This document shows positions 1 through 4,728 of a stretch of 5,658 bases of DNA, one piece after another. The stretch is from a bacterium (lineage in GTDB: Bacteria > Patescibacteriota > Minisyncoccia > Moranbacterales > UBA2206). The stretch lies in the NCBI GenBank assembly GCA_021779205.1, contig JAJYBE010000055.1, positions 1 through 5,658 of the forward strand, in the 5' to 3' direction. The notes beneath the pieces were generated by a model that made no database searches, was not told the origin of the DNA, and saw only the letters and a list, made by a program, of their open reading frames with translations. How positions within the stretch are numbered: the first letter of the stretch is position 1; each line of letters opens with the position of its first letter. Both the position numbers and the translations under genes were made by a program.

Positions 1-2
1 TT

Positions 3-986
3 CCGATCTTGGATAGTGAAAAAAAAGTTGCTCACATGGCTGTTGAGTTATATGGAAATTCTTCTCTTGATTTTTTTAAAACTTGGTCGGATAAAAATTA
101 TTTTTTCGGAAAAAATGACATTGGTTTTATTTCTTTTAAAATTTCACAAGGCATAGCTATGGCACTGGGGGAGCCTGTGGTTGCGAAAAATAATCTGGAG
201 TTGATTATAAGAGAATTTGACGATTATTGCCATGAACATGGCTTATTGCCGGCATTTTATTGTGTTCCCGGCGATAATTTACAAATTTTTGAAAAATTAA
301 ATTATAAATCACTAAAAATCGGGCAAGAGGCCATTATTGATTTTAAAAATTTTTTTACAAATACCCTTCAAAAAAAGGAATTTATAAGAATTAAAAATAA
401 ATTTAAACGTGATGGCTTTACCGTCGAATATTATAATCCGCCCAATTCTAAAAAATTAATAGGGGAATTGCGGAGTATTTCCAACGAATGGTTAAAATTT
501 CCCGGAAGGCGTGAACGCAATTTTTCTGTTGGTTTCTTTGATGATGAATACCTGATAAATTCGATTTTATTCACGCTTAAAAATAAAATGGGCGAAGTTA
601 TCGCTTTTGCAAATCAAATCCCCTCATATGCCAAGAATGAGGCAACAATCGATTTAATGCGTTATAGAAATAACACCCCGAATGGAACAATGGATTTTCT
701 TTTTCTGGAATTATTCACCTATTTATATGAAAAAGGATTTAAAAAATTTGATTTCGGCTTTTCTCCGATTGCGCTTGAAACAAGAAGTGAAGCCGACGAC
801 AGATTGAAAGAAAAGGTATTGCTTGAAATTTATAAAAAAAGTGGAAAATTTTTTTCTTTTTCCGGATTACATAAATATAAACAAAAATTTGATCCGGTTT
901 GGGATGATCGCTATTTGATTTATAAAAAAGGATCGGTAAATTTATTAAAAACTGCTGTCTCCATCGCAACGCTTACCGGTTTTTAA
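3..986 (+). CDS. MprF-type phosphatidylglycerol aminoacyltransferase domain (DUF2156), 5'-partial
   Basis: Likely transfers an amino acid from aminoacyl-tRNA onto phosphatidylglycerol at the inner face of the membrane, lowering surface negative charge. The substrate amino acid cannot be read from sequence. Numbering from the TTG at 9, the family blocks appear in order: ELYGNSSLDFF (13-23), ALGEPV (52-57), SLKIGQEAIIDF (101-112), ELRSISNEWLKFPGRRE (153-169) with FSVGFF, IDLMRYR (214-220) with NGTMDFLFLEL, FDFGFSPI (247-254), and the C-terminal YKQKFDPVWDDRYLIYKKG (290-308). No membrane segment is visible, so this corresponds to the C-terminal catalytic region of MprF. The frame is open to the window edge. 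TTG at 9 has no ribosome site and may contain adapter-derived bases; the first ATG is at 36. I treat the gene as 5'-truncated. It ends 6 bp before the UPF0104 gene, suggesting cotranscription. The family call is firm; the exact substrate is inference. Confidence 0.85.
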   Translation, partial: PILDSEKKVAHMAVELYGNSSLDFFKTWSDKNYFFGKNDIGFISFKISQGIAMALGEPVVAKNNLELIIREFDDYCHEHGLLPAFYCVPGDNLQIFEKLNYKSLKIGQEAIIDFKNFFTNTLQKKEFIRIKNKFKRDGFTVEYYNPPNSKKLIGELRSISNEWLKFPGRRERNFSVGFFDDEYLINSILFTLKNKMGEVIAFANQIPSYAKNEATIDLMRYRNNTPNGTMDFLFLELFTYLYEKGFKKFDFGFSPIALETRSEADDRLKEKVLLEIYKKSGKFFSFSGLHKYKQKFDPVWDDRYLIYKKGSVNLLKTAVSIATLTGF

Positions 987-992
987 AAAAAT

Positions 993-1991
993 ATGGAAAA
1001 AAATGAGAAAAAAAAATATTGGTTAAAAATATTAGCAACTTTATTTTTGTCATTTTTTGCCTTTATTGTATTTTCAAATTTTAAAAGCATTAAAGACGCT
1101 CTTTTTGGCGCTGATTATGGTGATATTGTAATCGCAATAGGTGCGGCACTGGCATCGTGTCTGGTTGGGACATATGCCTTTTCCGAAATTAATCAAATTT
1201 TTGGATTACAAAATGACAATAAGAGACTTTTTGCTATCGGTTTTATCACAATCGCATTTAATAATTTAATCACCCTGGGAGGATCAACCGGACACACCTT
1301 GCGCATTTTATTGCTTAAGGATAAACATCAAATAAAAAATATCCTCACTGCTTCATTTTTTTTCTCCTATCTGAATATTCTAGCTTTGGCTATCCTATCA
1401 TTCATTAGCATTGGAGCGGTATTTTTTAGCGTAAATATTCCACAAAAAATACTTCAGACATTTGAAGTTATTTTTTTCATCTACCTATTTACTGTTTCCC
1501 TAATTTCCCTTGCTACATTCAAACACAGCTTCAGAAAAAAAATACTACTTAAAACAGCCGAGATAATTAAACGGGTTTTTAAAAAAGATTTTATTTCCGA
1601 TTTTATTCATATAGACCAAATCTTGCTTTCCGGCTTGAACACTCTGGGAAATTTCGGATTATTTTCTTGGAAAATTTTGGGGTTTATTTTGCTTGATTGG
1701 ATATTCAGCGCCATTACTTTATTTTTTTGCTTTAGAGCATTGGGAATTTTTCTTACTCCGGCTATTTTATTTTCCGGATATTTTGTCGGCATTGCCACCG
1801 GATTAGCCTCTATGCTACCGGGGGGATTGGGTGCGCAGGATTTATCGCAAATCGCTTTTTATAATATTTTCGGGATTTCAATTCCCATGGCAATGAGCGT
1901 TGATATTCTTTTTAGGATAACTTATTATTTCGTTCCTTTTTTGGTAGCTTTGATTATGTATTGGCGTTTAGTTTGGAAAATCAAAAAGTAA
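993..1991 (+). CDS. UPF0104 / lysylphosphatidylglycerol synthase TM-region family membrane protein (MprF flippase-like)
   Basis: A 332-residue integral membrane protein of the family that forms the N-terminal flippase half of MprF and also occurs alone. About seven or eight hydrophobic spans are visible, near residues 10-28, 44-64, 78-95, 118-146, 152-175, 222-247, 254-275 and 298-324. Diagnostic motifs are GGSTGHTLR (96-104) and the C-terminal MLPGGLGAQD (274-283), which corresponds to the family's PGGLGxxE, with Asp at the usual Glu position. It starts at ATG 993, 6 bp after the synthase-domain gene, so the pair probably works together: one makes an aminoacylated lipid, this one moves it to the outer leaflet. 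UPF0104 proteins outside MprF also act in other lipid or isoprenoid-linked pathways, so the cargo is uncertain. There is no Shine-Dalgarno; an A7 tract precedes the start. The length matches stand-alone family members. Confidence 0.85.
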   Translation: MEKNEKKKYWLKILATLFLSFFAFIVFSNFKSIKDALFGADYGDIVIAIGAALASCLVGTYAFSEINQIFGLQNDNKRLFAIGFITIAFNNLITLGGSTGHTLRILLLKDKHQIKNILTASFFFSYLNILALAILSFISIGAVFFSVNIPQKILQTFEVIFFIYLFTVSLISLATFKHSFRKKILLKTAEIIKRVFKKDFISDFIHIDQILLSGLNTLGNFGLFSWKILGFILLDWIFSAITLFFCFRALGIFLTPAILFSGYFVGIATGLASMLPGGLGAQDLSQIAFYNIFGISIPMAMSVDILFRITYYFVPFLVALIMYWRLVWKIKK

Positions 1992-1999
1992 TTAATTTT

Positions 2000-3526
2000 T
2001 TATGCTTCCGGTTCATTGCCGGAAAAAGCCTCTTCCATTTTTTTATTTTTCTTACGCTTTATTAAAGTTTTGGCATAAGCAATATCATCCATTGAAAGTT
2101 CTCCAATGACATAGAGAAACACGAGATAAAAAGCAAATAACACTACTGACCAAAAAATAGAAATTATCGGTCCTTGAGAGCAATGAATTGCCAAAAAATA
2201 CAATAAAATTCCCCCGAAAAAAGCTTTTTCAAGGCTTTTTAATCTTACAAAAGATCCAAATTCCTGATATAAAAAATAAAGCATTAGAATCGTAATAACA
2301 AAAGAAGTGATTGATGTCGCGATTGCTGATCCGATTATTGAAAAATTTTTTATTAAAAAATAATTCAATACTACATTTAATGCAACACCAAATATGGAAA
2401 TCCACATCGGTATTTTAGTTTTACCGGCGCCATTCATTGCAAAACTGAGAACATAAAAAATCGTTAAAAAACCCACGCCATACTCCAAAATGGACATAGA
2501 GCTCGCCCCGGAAACATATTTTTTTCCATAAAAATCAAAAAGGATAGGCTCGGAAAAGACCGACATTAGAATAATCATCGGAACCAAAAGCAGGAGCATT
2601 ATGCGCAAAGATTGATTAAGAATTTCACCTGTTTTTTTGTGATTTTTTTCCGCCGTTGATTTGGAAATCATCGGCAAGAGAAAAATCGTCATAGCATAAA
2701 AAATATAGTAGGGGATGCGTCCAACTGTAAGCACAGCATTATAGATTCCGGTTAATCGAGAATCATGCGAGATACCTTTGACCATATATAAATCAATACT
2801 GATTAGAAGTTCATACGCCAAAAAGAAAAAAATTATTTGCCATGCATAATTGAGCAATTTTTTTATTTCAAATTTAGGAAGATAATCTTTAGGCTGGGTT
2901 TTTGTTCGCGCATCAAGCTCTTTATGCATTTTAAATCTATCAATAGCATAAGCCACGACAAAAACGGAAAAAGGCGCCAAGACATAACCGATAACAGCAC
3001 CCTTAACACTAAAAAAATAAGCCAATGAAACTACAAATAAAATTCGAAAAACAGATCTGATGGTTTTTAACGTGGCTTGCAAATTAAATCGATGCAAGCC
3101 AGTGTAATAAGAAAAATAGAAAGAGGCGAGTGCGAAAGCGGGAATAATCAATGTTGAAAGTTGAAATAGTGGAACAAGTCGCATATCCCCCAAAATTTCA
3201 GAAATATAATTGGCAGAAAAATAAAATATTAAAGTAATCACACCAATTAAGACGGTTTGCGCGATTACCGCCTGTTTTTTGATAATCAAGACCATTTTAG
3301 TGTCAGTTTCAAAAAATTCACTAATATATTTAGCCATTGCCGTTGGAATTCCATTGCCGATTAGGATAATAACGGTTGTTGTTAATGTAATGATTAAACC
3401 ATAAGTGCCATAATCCGATGGTCCCATAAATCTTCCAAGCGCACTATGAATAATAAAGCCGGATAAATTAAAAAAAATCTCTGAAACTGTTACCCAGAGC
3501 GCCGATTTTGCAATATTTTTTGTCAT
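2000..3526 (-). CDS. Wzx/MOP-superfamily polysaccharide (lipid-linked oligosaccharide) flippase
   Basis: A 508-residue polytopic membrane protein with about 14 hydrophobic spans, the usual size and topology for O-antigen/teichoic-acid-type flippases (Polysacc_synt family). Family features: SALGRFMGPSDYGTYGL (28-44) after the first span; GNGIPTAMAKYISE (57-70) after the second; a central LYMVKG...GIYNAVLTVGRIPYY (246-275) leading to LLPMISK (283-289); NGAGKTKIP (365-373), then a span with NVVLNYFLI (384-392) and GSAIATS (399-405). The C-terminus is a charged cytosolic tail (490-508) rich in Lys, then Glu. It likely flips an undecaprenyl-linked glycan to the outer leaflet; the cargo is unknown. 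Its ATG overlaps the TGA of the kinase-like gene (ATGA, 4 bp), implying translational coupling. No glycosyltransferase is in the window. It converges with the UPF0104 gene across 8 bp. Confidence 0.9.
   Translation of the reverse strand: MTKNIAKSALWVTVSEIFFNLSGFIIHSALGRFMGPSDYGTYGLIITLTTTVIILIGNGIPTAMAKYISEFFETDTKMVLIIKKQAVIAQTVLIGVITLIFYFSANYISEILGDMRLVPLFQLSTLIIPAFALASFYFSYYTGLHRFNLQATLKTIRSVFRILFVVSLAYFFSVKGAVIGYVLAPFSVFVVAYAIDRFKMHKELDARTKTQPKDYLPKFEIKKLLNYAWQIIFFFLAYELLISIDLYMVKGISHDSRLTGIYNAVLTVGRIPYYIFYAMTIFLLPMISKSTAEKNHKKTGEILNQSLRIMLLLLVPMIILMSVFSEPILFDFYGKKYVSGASSMSILEYGVGFLTIFYVLSFAMNGAGKTKIPMWISIFGVALNVVLNYFLIKNFSIIGSAIATSITSFVITILMLYFLYQEFGSFVRLKSLEKAFFGGILLYFLAIHCSQGPIISIFWSVVLFAFYLVFLYVIGELSMDDIAYAKTLIKRKKNKKMEEAFSGNEPEA
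2006..2024. repeat. Short inverted repeat at the convergent gene ends
   Basis: TTCCGG, 7 bases, CCGGAA makes a perfect 6-bp stem lying inside the last codons of the polysaccharide flippase, 15 bp past the UPF0104 stop. A T-rich stretch follows on the + strand from 2037. It might slow or end + strand transcription across the 8-bp convergent junction, but the T-run is 12 bases away from the stem, so this is not a canonical terminator. Confidence 0.25.
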
Positions 3527-4131
3527 AATTTATTTTTTATTTCTGCAAAAATGAGTTCTTTTGATTGATCACCATTAACAAATGTCAAATCATATTTTTT
3601 TGCTATTAAAGCCAAAAGCGCTTGTTTTTTTTGCAAATATGCCAAACCTTGATCGGGCACTCTTTTTCTTTGAATGATTTGTTTTGGATTAAGATCAAGA
3701 TAAATTGATAAATCCGGTTTGATAATTTTTACGGAATATTTTACATCCTTTTTATTTTCTAAAAAAGCAATATTAACCAGACTATCATAAAAATAGCGAT
3801 CACTTAAAATAAAATCATAATTCTTTTTATCAAGTTTTTCAATCAGTTTCTCAAAGCGCCATATGTCAATATGGAGAAATAGTTTTCTGAGTATAATTTG
3901 AAATTGATTGGCTTGCGTAACACTTTTTTCATTATAAGGTTTGCATTTTCCGGCTAATCTGCAAATTAAGCAATAGCGATTACGAAAATCAATAATTTTT
4001 TTGGCGATACCAAATTTAATTACATGAAAGTAGTAAACTTTTTTATGTTGATTTTCAAGATAATTCTGAAGCAATCCTATTTGCGTAGATTTTCCCGAGC
4101 CATCCAGCCCGGAGATTGAGACTAATTTCAT
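3523..4131 (-). CDS. Thymidylate-kinase-like P-loop NTPase (COG0125-type), role uncertain
   Basis: A 202-residue soluble nucleotide kinase fold. Visible: Walker A GLDGSGKST (8-16) right after the first strand; SDRYFYDSL (110-117), the DR(Y/F) substrate-side motif of dTMP kinases; PDLSIYLDLNP (139-149) followed by an Arg/Lys-rich lid-like stretch IIQRKRVPD (152-160). The length is typical of dTMP kinase, which phosphorylates dTMP to dTDP. However, the REPGGT-type substrate motif expected after strand 2 is absent; that place reads YYFHVIKFG (33-41). A cysteine cluster C54-x2-C57-x5-C63 sits in the middle. It is the first gene behind a strong promoter and overlaps the downstream flippase by 4 bp, so it may serve envelope glycan or lipid metabolism rather than DNA precursors. 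The fold call is firm; true dTMP kinase activity is only possible. There is no Shine-Dalgarno, and the stop is TGA inside the ATGA overlap. Confidence 0.8.
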   Translation of the reverse strand: MKLVSISGLDGSGKSTQIGLLQNYLENQHKKVYYFHVIKFGIAKKIIDFRNRYCLICRLAGKCKPYNEKSVTQANQFQIILRKLFLHIDIWRFEKLIEKLDKKNYDFILSDRYFYDSLVNIAFLENKKDVKYSVKIIKPDLSIYLDLNPKQIIQRKRVPDQGLAYLQKKQALLALIAKKYDLTFVNGDQSKELIFAEIKNKL

Positions 4132-4178
4132 AAAGATTCGATTTAAATAAAAAAATGCCGTACAAAAAACATTTAAAC

Positions 4179-4206
4179 ATTATAGCAAACATCAAACGGA
4201 TTTCAA
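4179..4206 (-). promoter_or_regulatory. Sigma70-type promoter for the kinase-like/flippase operon
   Basis: On the - strand a TTGAAA -35 box (4206-4201) is separated by 16 bp from a perfect TATAAT -10 box (4184-4179). The -10 is preceded by TGC, which makes an extended -10 element. Transcription would begin near 4172-4170, giving a leader of about 40 bases before the ATG at 4131. The match to housekeeping promoter consensus is unusually good, so the kinase-like gene and flippase can be expressed independently of the isc genes. No operator palindrome overlaps the boxes. Confidence 0.75.
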
Positions 4207-4217
4207 AATACAATCAA

Positions 4218-4251
4218 TGTCGCAAAAGATATATTGTGCGACACGCACAAT
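4218..4251 (-). terminator. Overlapping inverted repeats downstream of iscU; possible terminator
   Basis: On the - strand ATTGTGCG, loop TGT, CGCACAAT (4251-4233) forms a perfect 8-bp stem with a 3-base loop. The next bases, ATATCTTTTG, are U-rich but not a clean U-run. The loop and right arm of this stem (TGTCGCA, 4243-4237) can pair instead with TGCGACA at 4224-4218, a 7-bp stem with a 12-base loop that would destroy the first. It lies 45 bases past the iscU stop and before the next promoter, where a terminator is expected. It could also be a protein-binding palindrome. Confidence 0.4.
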
Positions 4252-4296
4252 CTGATGCTATCTTTCCGGAATAAATCATCTAAATAGAAAAACCGC

Positions 4297-4707
4297 TTAT
4301 TTTTTTTTATTTTCTTTTTCATAATTCTCTATCGCTGCGACCAATGCTTCACTGGCCAAATTAGAACAATGCAATTTGATCGGAGGCAAACCGTTTAAAG
4401 CATCTGCCACATCATCGCGTGTAATTTTTTTTGCTTCAACGATTGTCTTGTTTTTTGCCAAATCTGTAATCATTGATGATGTGGCAATGGCGCTGGCGCA
4501 ACCCAATGTCTCAAACTTAACATCGGAAATAATCTCATCCCCCTTTTTATTTTTTTTTATTTTAAGATAGATTTTCATCAGATCGCCACAAACCGGATTA
4601 CCCACCATTCCAACGCCATCAGGATCTTTAATTACGCCTTGATTGTGCGGATTGGTAAAATGCTCCAGAACTTCTTGCGAATATTGCATAAACATATCTG
4701 TTGTCAT
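4297..4707 (-). CDS. iscU: IscU-type iron-sulfur cluster assembly scaffold
   Basis: A 136-residue scaffold on which Fe-S clusters are built from sulfur supplied by the cysteine desulfurase encoded just upstream. The YSQEVLEHFTNPHNQG block (9-24) is the family N-terminus. The three ligand cysteines are present: C40 in GNPVCGD (with D42), C70 in GCASAIATSS, and C114 in KLHCSNLASEAL. LPPIK (107-111) matches the LPPVK site that the HscA chaperone recognises in IscU. The C70-C114 spacing of 44 is IscU-like and lacks the roughly 20-residue insertion of SufU. A short lysine-rich loop, KKNKKGDE (51-58), lengthens the C40-C70 stretch slightly. The C-terminus is lysine-rich. ATG 4707 is used here; Met5 or Met7 would match the family start better, and no Shine-Dalgarno decides it. 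It is 21 bp after iscS, in one operon. Confidence 0.93.
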   Translation of the reverse strand: MTTDMFMQYSQEVLEHFTNPHNQGVIKDPDGVGMVGNPVCGDLMKIYLKIKKNKKGDEIISDVKFETLGCASAIATSSMITDLAKNKTIVEAKKITRDDVADALNGLPPIKLHCSNLASEALVAAIENYEKENKKK

Positions 4708-4728
4708 ATTTTTTTAAATTAATTTAGC

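Larger units (their letters stand above)
4132..4296. other. 165-bp intergenic region between iscU and the kinase-like gene
   Basis: This is the only sizeable non-coding gap. Read on the - strand from the iscU stop it contains an AT-rich stretch with a TTCCGGAA palindrome (4265-4272), overlapping inverted repeats (4218-4251), a sigma70-type promoter (4179-4206) and an approximately 40-base AT-rich leader to the ATG at 4131. I see no tRNA, no small ORF worth calling and no known riboswitch. Confidence 0.8.

Noticed and set aside
739..969. Minus-strand ORF of 76 codons
   Set aside because: It lies wholly inside the synthase-domain gene, has no family resemblance and a composition dictated by the antisense of A-rich codons.
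1607..1798. Minus-strand ORF of 63 codons
   Set aside because: Antisense shadow within the UPF0104 gene, whose motifs there are clear.
2837..3028. Plus-strand ORF of 63 codons
   Set aside because: Antisense shadow inside the polysaccharide flippase gene with no start signal or recognisable motif.
3523..3525. TGA as a reassigned sense codon (code 25 or code 4)
   Set aside because: TGA here is a plausible stop in a standard ATGA overlap, the kinase-like protein has normal length, and no in-frame TGA interrupts any gene.
4297..4330. Terminator from the T/A-rich tract at the iscU 3' end
   Set aside because: On the transcribed strand the tract is A-rich coding sequence for the lysine tail, and only a weak AAATA/TATTT pairing is possible.
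4376..4570. Plus-strand ORF of 64 codons
   Set aside because: Antisense to iscU, over the region encoding the conserved C70 and LPPIK motifs.
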